Shown in pieces: positions 53,571-61,976 of a stretch of 64,000 nucleotides of DNA. The translations under genes were made by a program, and so were the position numbers. Each line of letters starts with the position of its first letter. Position 1 is the stretch's first letter. Below the pieces are notes generated by a model. That model was not told the origin of the DNA and did not search any database. It was given only the letters and a program-made list of their open reading frames with translations. The DNA lies in NCBI RefSeq assembly GCF_050897975.1, contig NZ_JBPAXY010000006.1, forward strand, positions 372,001-436,000, given 5' to 3'. The DNA is from Pseudooceanicola sp050897975. Lineage in GTDB: Bacteria; Pseudomonadota; Alphaproteobacteria; Rhodobacterales; Rhodobacteraceae.

Positions 53571-54353
53571 ATGGTCGCAAGCCGCAGGGACGTATTGCGG
53601 GCGGGGCTGGTATCCGCCGGTGGCGTGCTGGCCGCAGGGCCCGCCTGGGCCCAGGCGGCTGGTCCGTCGGTTGGCCAGGGCGTGGCCGTGCCGGGGCAGG
53701 ACGCGGCCCAGGGGCTGTCGCCCGTGGTGGTCGAGCTTTACACCTCGCAGGGCTGTTCCTCTTGTCCGCCCGCCGACCGGATGCTGACCCAGATGATCGA
53801 CAATCCCCAGGTCCTGCCGCTGTCGCTGCATGTGGATTACTGGGATTACCTGGGCTGGAAGGATGGCCTGGCCGATCCGATGTTCACCCGGCGGCAGAAG
53901 GCCTATGCCCGCGCCCAGGGCTCGCGCATGGTCTACACGCCGCAGATGGTGGTCGATGGCCAGGGCTTCGTCAAAGGCGCCCATGAGGGCGAGGTGGCCG
54001 AGGAGATCGCCCGCGCCCGCCTGCGCCCCAAGGCCGTCCGGCTGGAGGTCGAACCGGCGGGATCGGGCCTGCACCACCTGCGCGCGCTGCCCGCCCCCGA
54101 CCTGGCGGCGGGGCCGATGCAGGTGACCCTGGTGCATTATCTGCCGCATAAACAGGTCGAGATCCTGCGCGGCGAGAATGCGGGCGCGCGGATCGACTAT
54201 GTCAATATCGTCACCTTCTGGCGCCCGGTTGCCGAATGGGACGGGCGCGCGCCGCTGGAGATGCTGATCGAGCCGGTGCAGGACCGCCCGGCGGCGGTGC
54301 TGATCCAGCGCGCCGGGCTGGGACCGATCGAGGCCGCCGCCCGGCTGCCCTGA
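53571..54353 (+). CDS. DUF1223 thioredoxin-like exported protein
   Basis: The 260-residue product starts at the ATG at 53571 (GAAGAG nine bases upstream); earlier ATGs at 53547 and 53562 have poorer spacing. The N-terminus SRRDVLRAG resembles a twin-arginine signal, with a hydrophobic core ending AWAQA. DUF1223 features: ELYTSQGCSSCPPADRML with a CSSC thioredoxin-like pair, HVDYWDYLGWKD, and YTPQMVVDGQGFVKGA. A periplasmic redox role is plausible but unproven. Flanked by a terminator. Confidence 0.9.
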   Translation: MVASRRDVLRAGLVSAGGVLAAGPAWAQAAGPSVGQGVAVPGQDAAQGLSPVVVELYTSQGCSSCPPADRMLTQMIDNPQVLPLSLHVDYWDYLGWKDGLADPMFTRRQKAYARAQGSRMVYTPQMVVDGQGFVKGAHEGEVAEEIARARLRPKAVRLEVEPAGSGLHHLRALPAPDLAAGPMQVTLVHYLPHKQVEILRGENAGARIDYVNIVTFWRPVAEWDGRAPLEMLIEPVQDRPAAVLIQRAGLGPIEAAARLP

Positions 54354-54383
54354 TCCCGGTATCTTTCGCGTTGCGATAGCACG

Positions 54384-54414
54384 AAGGCGCGGGCTATGGG
54401 GCCACGCGCCTTTT
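54384..54414 (+). terminator. Terminator of the DUF1223 gene
   Basis: AAGGCGCG (54384-54391) pairs with CGCGCCTT (54405-54412) and runs into TTTT, 31 bases past the stop; it may serve the convergent acyltransferase gene as well. Confidence 0.8.
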
Positions 54415-54445
54415 CTCTGTGTGCCAGGCTGTGTGTCGGGCGGTC

Positions 54446-55381
54446 TCAGCTGTCCTTGGGCCGCCGCGCGCCTTTCGGCTTCTTCTGCTTCCAGCGCCGA
54501 TGCACCCAGAACCATTGCTCGGGATGGGCGCGGGTCATCTCTTCCAGCGAGTCGTTCAGGGCCTGCGACATCGCCTCGGGGGTGGAATGGGCCAGCGGCG
54601 CCTCGATATGGATGTGGAAGGACAGGCCGTCGGGCTGGCGGATGCCGTAGATCGGAAAGATCTCGGCGTCGTATTTCAGCGCCATCTCGGTGGCCGAGGT
54701 GGCGGTCTTGGCGGGTCGCCCAAAGAAGGTCAGATCGGCGCCCTTGCCGAAATACTGATCCGACAGCAGCGCCACGATATGGCCGCCGCGCAGGTATTTC
54801 ACCATCTCCGCCAGGCCACGGCGGCCGCGCGGGAACAGCGGCGTGGCGATCGAGCCCATGGCGCGCACGTAGTGGCGGTTGAAGTAGAGGTTGTTCAGCG
54901 GGCGATAGAGCGCGCCCACATCGCCATAGCGCGCCGCCATCTTGGCGCGGAAGGCGTCGTAATTGCCGAAATGCCCCGAGACCAGGATGACCGGGCGGCC
55001 CGCCGCGCGGGCGGCATCCAGCGCCGCCAGCCCGGGCCCGTCGAGGGGGGCGTCGGCCAGCCGGGCCTTGAACTCGGGCCCCGAGTAGATCTCGATCAGG
55101 GTGCGCCCGGCATTGTCGGTGACCGCGCGCTCCATCTGCCGCACCTCTTCGGGGCTCAGATCGGGGCGCACCAGGGCCAAGTTGTCACGGATGCGGCGGT
55201 TGTAGCCCGCCAGGGGCGCCACCAGGCGCGACACCACCCAGCCGACCAGCGGCACCCGCAGCCGGTAGGGCAGTGCCAGCCCAAGCCGCACCAGACCGCC
55301 CAGGCCCAGGTTGACCAGGTACTGGCCCAGACGCTGGGCCGGGGGCAGCTCTGCGGGATCGGTGATGGCGGGTTTGGCCAT
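54446..55381 (-). CDS. LpxL/HtrB-family lipid A acyltransferase
   Basis: The 311-residue product has the acyltransferase HX4D motif in VSGHFGNYDAFRAKM near residues 136-150, GALYRPLNNLYFNRHYVRAM and VALLSDQYFGKGADLTFFGRPA, and ends with HPEQWFWVHRRWKQ, typical of LpxL. It adds a secondary acyl chain to lipid A on the inner membrane. It lies 51 bases behind the DMT exporter on the same strand. Confidence 0.92.
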   Translation of the reverse strand: MAKPAITDPAELPPAQRLGQYLVNLGLGGLVRLGLALPYRLRVPLVGWVVSRLVAPLAGYNRRIRDNLALVRPDLSPEEVRQMERAVTDNAGRTLIEIYSGPEFKARLADAPLDGPGLAALDAARAAGRPVILVSGHFGNYDAFRAKMAARYGDVGALYRPLNNLYFNRHYVRAMGSIATPLFPRGRRGLAEMVKYLRGGHIVALLSDQYFGKGADLTFFGRPAKTATSATEMALKYDAEIFPIYGIRQPDGLSFHIHIEAPLAHSTPEAMSQALNDSLEEMTRAHPEQWFWVHRRWKQKKPKGARRPKDS

Positions 55382-55432
55382 GGGGCAGGGGGTCTCTTGC
55401 TTTCTCCGGTACGGCGCCAGCGTGGCGCCGGG

Positions 55433-56377
55433 TCAGCGACGCGGCTCTGGCGGATCCGGCAGAACCGGGGTTTCCGGTGCCGGGGCGGCCTTGACCTCGG
55501 CCAGGGCAGGGGCGCGGGCGGCGCGGGTTTCGCGGTGCCAGACATAGACCCCGGCGCTGACGATCACAAGCGCACCGATCACCGTCGCCCGGTCGGGGTA
55601 TTCACCGAAGACGACGATCCCCCAGAAGGTGGCCGAGATCAGCCCGGCGTAGGAGAAGGGCGCCAGCATCGCCGCCTCGCCCAGCGACAGCGAGCGGATC
55701 AGCAGCAGCTGCGCCGTGGTGCCCAGCCCCGCCAGCGCCAGCATCAGCAGCGCCACCTTGAGCGACGGCAGATCCCAATAGGCCGGCAGCAGTGCCGAGA
55801 GCACCACCGAGCCCAGCAGGGCCGAATAGAGCAGCGAGGTCCAGGGATCCTCGCGGTGGCCGATATAGCGGGTGGCCAGCGAGAAGCCCGCATAGGCCAG
55901 CGCGGCGGTCAGCGGAAAGAGGGCGGCGGGAGAGAAGACCGCGCTGCCCGGGCGGATGATGATCATCGCCCCGATCAGCGCCGCCCCGATGGCCATCAGG
56001 CGGCGCGGGCCCAGCCTTTCGCCCAGAAACAGCGCCGCGCCCAGGGTGATCAGCAGCGGGTTCACATCCATGATCGCCGTGCTTTCCGCCAGGCCCAGGT
56101 GGTTCAGCCCCAGGAAGAAGGCCGAGGTGGCGGTCAGCTGGCAGACCGAGCGGAACACCTGCAACTTCGGGAACTGGGTGCGCGCCACCTGGCGCAGCCG
56201 GGGCGCGACGATGGCCAGTACCAGCACCACCTGGCCGGTGTAGCGCGCCCAAAGCGCCATGACCGTATTGCTTTCGGCCGCGATGGCCTTGGCGCAGGCA
56301 TCCATCGAGGTGAAGCAGAAGATGGCCATCAGCATCAACAGGATGGCACGGCCGGTCTGGGGCTGGGCGTGGGACAT
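55433..56377 (-). CDS. DMT-superfamily (EamA) exporter
   Basis: The 314-residue product starts at the ATG at 56377; the longer open frame to 57292 overlaps the lipoprotein on the other strand and lacks support. It has ten helices as two EamA repeats: AIFCFTSMDACAKAIA at the start, GLAESTAIMDVNPLLITLGA and ERLGPRRLMAIGAALIGAMI, then SLGEAAMLAPFSYAGLISA. Probably exports amino acids or other metabolites; substrate unknown. The C-terminal 30 residues are Pro/Ala-rich and cytoplasmic. Confidence 0.9.
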   Translation of the reverse strand: MSHAQPQTGRAILLMLMAIFCFTSMDACAKAIAAESNTVMALWARYTGQVVLVLAIVAPRLRQVARTQFPKLQVFRSVCQLTATSAFFLGLNHLGLAESTAIMDVNPLLITLGAALFLGERLGPRRLMAIGAALIGAMIIIRPGSAVFSPAALFPLTAALAYAGFSLATRYIGHREDPWTSLLYSALLGSVVLSALLPAYWDLPSLKVALLMLALAGLGTTAQLLLIRSLSLGEAAMLAPFSYAGLISATFWGIVVFGEYPDRATVIGALVIVSAGVYVWHRETRAARAPALAEVKAAPAPETPVLPDPPEPRR

Positions 56378-56530
56378 GGGGGCCTCGGTTTGCAGGTTCG
56401 GCGGACGGTAGGGGCCCGGTGCGGGACTGTCCAGAGCACTGCGGCGGGCGACGTCGCGCGAGGTGGGCGAAACCGCTTGCCCCGGGCCGGGGCGACGCCA
56501 GTCTGCGTCCAGGACTTGGGACCAATTGAA

Positions 56531-57058
56531 ATGTCGAGATTTTCTCTTTGCGCCGCCGTGCTTCTGCTCGGCGCCCTCGGGGGCTGCAAGCCGGTGGCGG
56601 TAGTGGTCGAAAGCCTGTTTCAGGGCAGCCTGCGTGGCCTTGATGCCTGTATGGAGGCCAACGCCTCGTCCTTTCTGGACCGGGAGGACGTCCGGGCGAT
56701 CTGCGTCAGCAAACACCAGCAGCCGATGACCCCCCGGGAGCTGGAGCATCTGCAAGGCGTGGCGCGCTCGCAGGGCCGGACCATGACGGCGACGATCTCT
56801 TCGACCTTCTCGGATCGGATCATCTCCCAGGTGAACCTTATGGTATATCGCTACGACGAGGCAGGCGAGGTGGCCACTGCCCGCAGCAATGCCAGCACCT
56901 GGTTGCTGCCGGGCGAGCGCGTCGAGGTCTCGGCCGAACTGATGGACCTGTCCACGGAAGATCAGGCTTTGGGCTGGTGCGATGATGCGCTGGCTTTTGA
57001 TGCGCGTCGGTCCTGCAAGACCTGGGACATCTTCTATGCCCGGGCGATCTCTTTCTAG
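56531..57058 (+). CDS. Hypothetical lipoprotein
   Basis: The 175-residue product has a lipoprotein signal: MSRFSLCAAVLLLGALGGC, with the lipidated Cys at 19. The mature part has VRAICVSKHQQPMTPRELEH and a beta-like region (DRIISQVNLMVYRYDEAGEV, TWLLPGERVEVSAELMDL), then CDDALAF and SCKTWDIFYARAIS. I do not recognise the family; the beta region recalls small immunoglobulin-like folds. The ribosome site is weak (GGGA). Divergent from the DMT gene. Confidence 0.75.
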   Translation: MSRFSLCAAVLLLGALGGCKPVAVVVESLFQGSLRGLDACMEANASSFLDREDVRAICVSKHQQPMTPRELEHLQGVARSQGRTMTATISSTFSDRIISQVNLMVYRYDEAGEVATARSNASTWLLPGERVEVSAELMDLSTEDQALGWCDDALAFDARRSCKTWDIFYARAISF

Positions 57059-57526
57059 GGCGTGACCCGGCGGCGCGGTTTGTCGCTGCTGTGCCGGGAA
57101 CCGCCTGGTCCGAGACCGGCTGCGCGCCAGGGTCTGATCCGCCGGAAAATTCGCGGCGCGCTGCCTGTTTCGCATGACATGCCACGGGGCGGCGCCTGAT
57201 GGCGGCAAAGCCTGCCTCCCATGAAGACCGCTGCACCCGCCGGGCGCCCCCGCCTGTTTCGCCGGAACCGGCCCGGCCCGCTGCCCGTTCATCGCAACAC
57301 CCCCCGGGACATTGTCCGCTGGCCGCCGATCCCCGCACCACAGGATGGCCGCTGCATCCGTCGGGGGCTTTGCCCCGCCGTCCGGCCAGCCCCGGGGTCC
57401 GCCTCGTCCCGGGGCTATCGCCCTTGACCGGTTGCGCCCATGGCGCTGTCGCGCCCCTCGGGTCAGGTGTCACCGGGCGCTGCGGGTAATCCGTGAACCC
57501 GGCCTGTTCCGTGGCCCGCCGTCCGC
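57059..57526. other. 468-base intergenic region, no gene supported
   Basis: Open frames here overlap each other on both strands, lack ribosome sites and have low-complexity Pro/Arg-rich translations, so I do not call a gene. The only structure noted is GGGGGCTTTGCCCCGCC near 57363, similar to the GC hairpins of the extragenic repeats. The region lies between the convergent ends of the lipoprotein gene and fliG. Confidence 0.5.
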
Positions 57527-58588
57527 TCAGCCCTCCTCCTCGTCGTCACCCGCCAGCAGCAGCAGCTCGCCCGCGGCCTCCAGGTCGCGGATGGCCGAGA
57601 CAACGGCATTCATCGCCTCTTCGGCGTCTTTTGGTTTCACCTTGCCCCGGTCGTTCACCTCTTCGCGCAGGCTGTCGGCCAGGCGGGCCGACATATTGCC
57701 CAGCACGTACTCTGCCGTCGCCGTTTCCTCGGCGCCGTTACAGGCCGCCAGGGCGGTGACCAGCATGATCGGATCCACCTGGCGCACCACCTTGGGAATG
57801 TCGCGCGGGGCGACGCGGGCGGGAATGTTGGTGAAGGTGAAGATCGCCTTGCGCACCCTTTCGGCGAAATCGCTGTCGGTCTCGTCCAGGCCTTCCAGCA
57901 CGTCGTCGCGGGTGGCGGCGGTGGAAAAGTTCAGGATCGCGCCCACCCGTTCCACGGGATCCTTGTCGAAGACGCTGTCGGGCTGGGCGTCCAGCTGGCT
58001 GGCTAGGGACAGGCCGATGCGGTCCAGCGCCTCGGGCGAGATGCCCGAGGTCAGCGAGATCGCATAGGTGATGCGCCGCGCCCGTGGCCCGGGCAGTTTC
58101 GACAGCAGTTCGGCGGCCTTGCCGGTGTCGAGCTTCGACAGCATCACCGCGGCGATCTCGATCGATTCGGCCTCGGCGATCGGCAGCAGCTTCTTCAGAT
58201 CCAGCGCGCGCACCCGGTCCCAGGGGTCACCGGTCTGGCGCACCCCGGCCTCCTTGCGCAGCCGCGCGGCGGTATGGGGGGAAATCTTGCCGTCCAGCAC
58301 CGACAGGGCGCCCGCCACGCCGCGCGGGAAGGTCAGCCCCAGGGCCTCCAGCTCTTCGACGAATTCGTCCACCACGCCAGACAGGGTGCTGCGGTCGATA
58401 TGGCGCATGGTGCCCAGAAGCAGCGTCAGCTCGGCCTGAACCTCCTCCGGCAGCTCTTTCAGCGGCACGTCCAGGCCGCGGCTGAGCAGCAGGCGCACGA
58501 TCACCGCCGCCTTCTGTTTGCGTGTCATCCGCCCCGGTGCGCCCGAGGTCGGCGGCGCGAACTGCGCCAGCGGTGCCAGATCGCCCAT
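57527..58588 (-). CDS. fliG: Divergent FliG-type flagellar motor switch protein
   Basis: The 353-residue product has the FliG layout: N-terminal MTRKQKAAVIVRLLLSRGLD, a middle domain with AAVMLSKLDTGKAAELLSKLP, and the C-terminal torque domain with RVRKAIFTFTNIPARVAPRD, VVRQVDPIMLVTAL, VLGNMSARLADSLREEV and DAEEAMNAVVSAIRDLEAAGE. The EHPQ motif normally just before the middle-domain helix reads EAES here, and the C-terminus ends in an acidic DDEEEG. No other flagellar gene is in the window, so it may be an orphan or second FliG. Confidence 0.85.
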   Translation of the reverse strand: MGDLAPLAQFAPPTSGAPGRMTRKQKAAVIVRLLLSRGLDVPLKELPEEVQAELTLLLGTMRHIDRSTLSGVVDEFVEELEALGLTFPRGVAGALSVLDGKISPHTAARLRKEAGVRQTGDPWDRVRALDLKKLLPIAEAESIEIAAVMLSKLDTGKAAELLSKLPGPRARRITYAISLTSGISPEALDRIGLSLASQLDAQPDSVFDKDPVERVGAILNFSTAATRDDVLEGLDETDSDFAERVRKAIFTFTNIPARVAPRDIPKVVRQVDPIMLVTALAACNGAEETATAEYVLGNMSARLADSLREEVNDRGKVKPKDAEEAMNAVVSAIRDLEAAGELLLLAGDDEEEG

Positions 58589-58666
58589 AATCCCCTCATG
58601 TCGCGTCCGGGACGCAGCTAATCAGGGAAGGGTGAAGAAAGGCTGAAATCGCCCCCGTCGCCGGGG

Positions 58667-58822
58667 TCAGCCGGTCACAAGCGCTTCGCAGCTCTGGCTT
58701 TCGGCGTTCCAGGTCGTGCCCTTGGCGCAGGCGCTGGCCTGCTGGTCCTTCCAGGCGCAACTGGCCTGAAGGGGGGCGGAAAGGGTGAGGGTCAGGAAGG
58801 TGGTGACGAGCAGGGTCTTCAT
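58667..58822 (-). CDS. 51-residue secreted cysteine-containing protein
   Basis: This short gene has a strong GGAGG site eight bases before the ATG at 58822. The protein has a signal peptide (MKTLLVTTFLTLTLSAPLQA) and a 31-residue mature part with three Cys (SCAWKDQQASACAKGTTWNA, then SQSCEALVTG). The Cys/Trp spacing recalls tiny carbohydrate-binding (CBM14-like) modules, but three Cys is odd, so one may be free or lipid- or metal-linked. Function unknown. Confidence 0.75.
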   Translation of the reverse strand: MKTLLVTTFLTLTLSAPLQASCAWKDQQASACAKGTTWNAESQSCEALVTG

Positions 58823-58894
58823 GGCAAATCCTCCGTCTGATGGCCCCAGCATAGCACGAAGAGGCCGAAACCCGAAATTCCGGGCGCGCCGCCC

Positions 58895-59040
58895 CTTTTT
58901 CCATCCTGAAGGCTGAAAATACTCCGGGGGGCGCCGCGCCGCAGGCGGGGCGGGGGGCAGAGCCCCCCGCTGTGCTTTCCATGCCGCCGTCCGGCGGCGG
59001 GGGGCAGAACCCCCTTTGCCCAACCCTGGCCGCCCCCGCA
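58895..59040. repeat. Extragenic GC-hairpin/ATACTCC repeat (copy D)
   Basis: GGCTGAAAATACTCC near 58911-58925 matches copy B, followed by GGGGGGCAGAGCCCCCC near 58952-58968 (matching copy A) and a second GCCGCCGTCCGGCGGC palindrome near 58983-58998. It lies between purB and the small secreted gene, both on the reverse strand. Confidence 0.6.
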
Positions 59041-59050
59041 CCGGCGCCGC

Positions 59051-59080
59051 AAAAGCAAACGGCGCCCCCGAGGGGGCGCC
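59051..59080 (-). terminator. Rho-independent terminator of purB
   Basis: On the reverse strand GGCGCCCCC / GGGGGCGCC (9-bp arms, tight loop) is followed by GTTTGCTTTT, 28 bases past the purB stop. Confidence 0.85.
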
Positions 59081-59107
59081 GCCGTATGTCGCATCCTGTC
59101 GCGGGGA

Positions 59108-60415
59108 TCAGCTCTCGCCGAAGACCCGTTTGAAAATCGTGTCCACGTGCTTGGTGTGATAGTCCATGTCGAACTTGGCGTTGATGCCGTCGACACCCAG
59201 GGCCGCCACGACCTCTTCATCGGCCAGCAGCAGCTCGCGGAAGTCCAGGCGCTCTTCCCAGACCTTCAGGGCGTTGCGCTGCACCATGGAATAGGCGTCC
59301 TCGCGGCTGACACCGGCCTGGGTCAGGGCCAGCAGCACCCGTTGCGACATCACCAGACCGGGGAACTTGTTCATGTTGTCCAGCATGTTGTCGGGGAAGA
59401 TCAGCATCTTTTCGACCACACCGGCCAGGCGGTTCAGGGCGAAGTCCAGGGTGATGGTGGCATCCGGGCCGATGCCGCGCTCGACCGAGCTGTGCGAAAT
59501 GTCGCGCTCGTGCCAAAGCGCCACGTTCTCCATCGCGGGCACCACGGTCATGCGCACCAGGCGCGCCAGGCCCGTCAGGTTCTCGGTCAGCACCGGGTTC
59601 TTCTTGTGCGGCATCGCCGAAGAGCCCTTCTGACCCATCGAGAAGAACTCTGCCCCTTCCAGCACCTCGGTGCGCTGCATGTGGCGGATCTCGATCGCCA
59701 CGTTCTCGATCGAGCTGGCGATGACGCCGAGCGTGGCAAAGAACATCGCGTGACGGTCGCGCGGGATCACCTGGGTGGAGATCGGCTCCGGCTTCAGGCC
59801 CAGCTTGGCGCAGACGTGTTCCTCGACCGCGGGGTCGATATTGGCGAAGGTGCCGACGGCGCCCGAGATGGCGCCGGTGGCGACCTCTTCACGGGCAGCC
59901 AGAAGACGGGCCTTGTTGCGGTCCATCTCGGCGTAGAAGCGGGCGAAGGTCAGGCCCATGGTGGTGGGCTCGGCATGGATGCCGTGGCTGCGGCCGACGC
60001 GCACGGTCATCTTGTGCTCCATCGCGCGTTTCTTCAGCGCGGCCAGAACCTTGTCCATATCGGCCAGCAGGATGTCGGCGGCGCGCACCAGCTGCACGTT
60101 CAGACAGGTGTCCAGTACGTCCGAGCTGGTCATGCCCTGGTGCACGAAACGGGCCTCTTCACTGCCCACATGTTCGGCCAGGTGGGTCAGGAAGGCGATG
60201 ACGTCATGCTTGGTGACGGCCTCGATCTCGTCGATGCGGGCCACGTCGAACTCGACATCCTTGGCTTTCCAGACGGCATCGGCGTTCTCGCGCGGGATGA
60301 CCCCCAGATCGGCCTGGGCGTCGCAGGCGTGGGCCTCGATCTCGTACCAGATGCGGAACTTGGTGGCGGGCTCCCAGATGTCGGTCATCTCTTTGCGGGC
60401 ATAGCGGGGGATCAT
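59108..60415 (-). CDS. purB: Adenylosuccinate lyase
   Basis: The 435-residue enzyme begins at the ATG at 60415 (AAAGGACG upstream). It has RYARKEM at the start, HQGMTSSDVLDTCLNVQL, VGRSHGIHAEPTTMGLTFA with the catalytic His, and the fumarase/aspartase signature GSSAMPHKKNPVLTENLTG on the flexible loop. It acts in purine synthesis at SAICAR cleavage and adenylosuccinate to AMP. Single gene with its own terminator. Confidence 0.97.
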   Translation of the reverse strand: MIPRYARKEMTDIWEPATKFRIWYEIEAHACDAQADLGVIPRENADAVWKAKDVEFDVARIDEIEAVTKHDVIAFLTHLAEHVGSEEARFVHQGMTSSDVLDTCLNVQLVRAADILLADMDKVLAALKKRAMEHKMTVRVGRSHGIHAEPTTMGLTFARFYAEMDRNKARLLAAREEVATGAISGAVGTFANIDPAVEEHVCAKLGLKPEPISTQVIPRDRHAMFFATLGVIASSIENVAIEIRHMQRTEVLEGAEFFSMGQKGSSAMPHKKNPVLTENLTGLARLVRMTVVPAMENVALWHERDISHSSVERGIGPDATITLDFALNRLAGVVEKMLIFPDNMLDNMNKFPGLVMSQRVLLALTQAGVSREDAYSMVQRNALKVWEERLDFRELLLADEEVVAALGVDGINAKFDMDYHTKHVDTIFKRVFGES

Positions 60416-60496
60416 CGGCAGCGTCCTTTTGGCCAGGCAAGGTTTGGGGCCTCATAAGCGAGGCGGGGCTTGCAGACAAGGTCGCAGGAAGGGGGC

Positions 60497-60525
60497 GGCT
60501 CTCTTCCCGGGGGCGGAAGAGAGCC
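60497..60525 (-). terminator. Strong hairpin after the beta-barrel gene, possible terminator
   Basis: GGCTCTCTTCC and GGAAGAGAGCC are perfect 11-base complements around a 7-base loop, 59 bases beyond the beta-barrel gene stop. The reverse-strand tail is GCCCCCTTCC with no T-run, so a Rho-assisted end or an mRNA 3' stabiliser is likelier than an intrinsic terminator. Confidence 0.5.
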
Positions 60526-60583
60526 TGCACCGGGGGCGGGGCTGCGGGACGGGACGCCGCCCCCGGTATTCCGGGCGCGCGCG

Positions 60584-61174
60584 TCAGAAGGCGTAGCGCA
60601 GGCCGGTGGCCAGGGTGGTGCGGCGGAACTCGGCCTCGACGTCACTGGTGGTGACCCTGGCGGCGCCGAAGGCGCGCTGATACTTCGCTTCGGTGAAAAG
60701 CGAGGCCGCGGGGCTCAGCTCGTAGCGCAGACCGGCGCTAAGCTGGCCGCCCGTCACACGCTCGCTGTCTTCCAGGACGGACCAGGGGCCGTCGCTGCGC
60801 CAGGCCACGTCGATCACCCCCAGACCGGCGCCGAGGTAATAGTCCACCGGGCCTGCGGTCTCGAAGACCTTCCGCGCCACCGCCATCAGCGAGGTCGAGG
60901 AGATCCGGTTGGGGCCGGGCTGGTCGAAATCGGCCTCGGAATACATCAGGTCGGCGCCGAATTCCCATCCTGCGACGCCGGTGTAGTAGACCCCCAGCCC
61001 GTAGGCCTGGCCGGATCTGAAATCCAGGTGTTCGTTTGTCATGAACATGGAGTTGGGCGCGGTCAGCCCGGCGTAGCCTTCGACGGCCAGGTCGCCCGCC
61101 CGGGCGGCGGGGGCGGCGGCGATCAGCGCGGTGGTCAGGGTCAGGGCGGTCATCAGGGTCGTGGGGCGATACAT
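60584..61174 (-). CDS. Outer-membrane beta-barrel protein, about eight strands
   Basis: The 196-residue product has a signal peptide ending PAARA and alternating strands: GDLAVEGYAGLTAP, GQAYGLGVYYTGVAGWEFGAD, YYLGAGLGVIDVAW, GGQLSAGLRYELSPAASLFTE, and the C-terminal TTLATGLRYAF with terminal Phe. It is the size of OmpA-core or opacity-type barrels. AAAGGAC precedes the ATG. Function unknown. Confidence 0.85.
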   Translation of the reverse strand: MYRPTTLMTALTLTTALIAAAPAARAGDLAVEGYAGLTAPNSMFMTNEHLDFRSGQAYGLGVYYTGVAGWEFGADLMYSEADFDQPGPNRISSTSLMAVARKVFETAGPVDYYLGAGLGVIDVAWRSDGPWSVLEDSERVTGGQLSAGLRYELSPAASLFTEAKYQRAFGAARVTTSDVEAEFRRTTLATGLRYAF

Positions 61175-61365
61175 GCAATGTCCTTTCGGGGTCGGGAAGG
61201 GGCCGGGCTAGGGCGGTCTCTGAGCGGTAGTCGGACGGGCGAGCACGCCGGTTCAAAGAGGGCGCAAGTTTTTTCCCCGTTCTTCGGCCTGTCGCGCGCG
61301 GTGCGCTTTGCCGGGGCGGGCGGCTGCGCTAGACAGCGGGTCGAATGCAAAGAGGAGGGGGCGCC

Positions 61366-61788
61366 ATGACCGCCCGCAGGATCGAGGCCTTCGCGGGCCG
61401 CTGGCAGATCACGCGACAGATCACCGACCGGCGCGGCGGCGCGCCGGGGCGGTTCACCGGCGCCGCGCTGTTGCATGCCGATGGCGCGGGCGGCTGGATC
61501 TGGGAAGAAAGCGGCCAGCTGCGCCTGGGCGAGGGGGCGCCGCTGACCGCCACCCGCCGCTACCTCTGGCAAGAGACGGGTGCGCGCATCACGCTTCTGT
61601 TCGAGGATGGGCGCTATTTCCACAGTTTCGATCCGAACGCGGCGCGGGCCACGGCCCAGCACGATTGCCCGCCGGATCTTTACGATGTGACCTATGATTT
61701 CTCGTCCTGGCCCGTCTGGCGCAGCCACTGGGAGGTGCGCGGGCCGCGCAAGGATTACCGCATGGACAGCTGGCACCGACGCAGCTGA
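61366..61788 (+). CDS. DUF6314 family protein
   Basis: The 140-residue product starts at the ATG at 61366 with AGAGGAGG. It is a predicted small beta-barrel: AFAGRWQITRQITDRRGG, FTGAALLHADGAGGWIWEES, RRYLWQETGARITLLFEDG, FHSFDP, and PPDLYDVTYDFSSWPVWRSH. This matches a conserved Rhodobacteraceae family of unknown function (DUF6314), probably lipocalin-like. Confidence 0.82.
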   Translation: MTARRIEAFAGRWQITRQITDRRGGAPGRFTGAALLHADGAGGWIWEESGQLRLGEGAPLTATRRYLWQETGARITLLFEDGRYFHSFDPNAARATAQHDCPPDLYDVTYDFSSWPVWRSHWEVRGPRKDYRMDSWHRRS

Positions 61789-61831
61789 GGGCCGGCCCGG
61801 GCGATTCCGGGCGTCGCGGGGGCAAGCGAAC

Positions 61832-61886
61832 TTTGCAGAATTTGCAGTTTTCCACCCCTTTGCGCCGGGGGCTTTGCAATTTGCAG
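61832..61886. promoter_or_regulatory. Four TTTGCA(G/A) direct repeats upstream of bioY
   Basis: TTTGCAG at 61832-61838 and 61841-61847 (9-base pitch), then TTTGCAA at 61873-61879 and TTTGCAG at 61880-61886 (7-base pitch). TTTGCA direct repeats are the known target type of ScfR/RamB-like acyl-CoA-responsive regulators such as PccR of Rhodobacter (recalled). No BioR-type TTATMKATAA palindrome was found. Confidence 0.5.
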
Positions 61887-61976
61887 GGCGCGGGGGGCTG
61901 CTGAAATCTTGCGCTGCGGCGCCGCTTCGGGCATCACTGACGGGATGACACTGGAGGCAATGGAGAGGACGAACCC

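Noticed and set aside
55433..57292. 619-codon extension of the DMT exporter
   Set aside because: The 305 extra N-terminal codons overlap the lipoprotein gene on the other strand and lack membrane helices and a ribosome site; the family start is at 56377.
57221..57427. Short forward ORF in the gap before fliG
   Set aside because: Pro/Arg-rich translation, no ribosome site, overlapping frames on both strands equally open.
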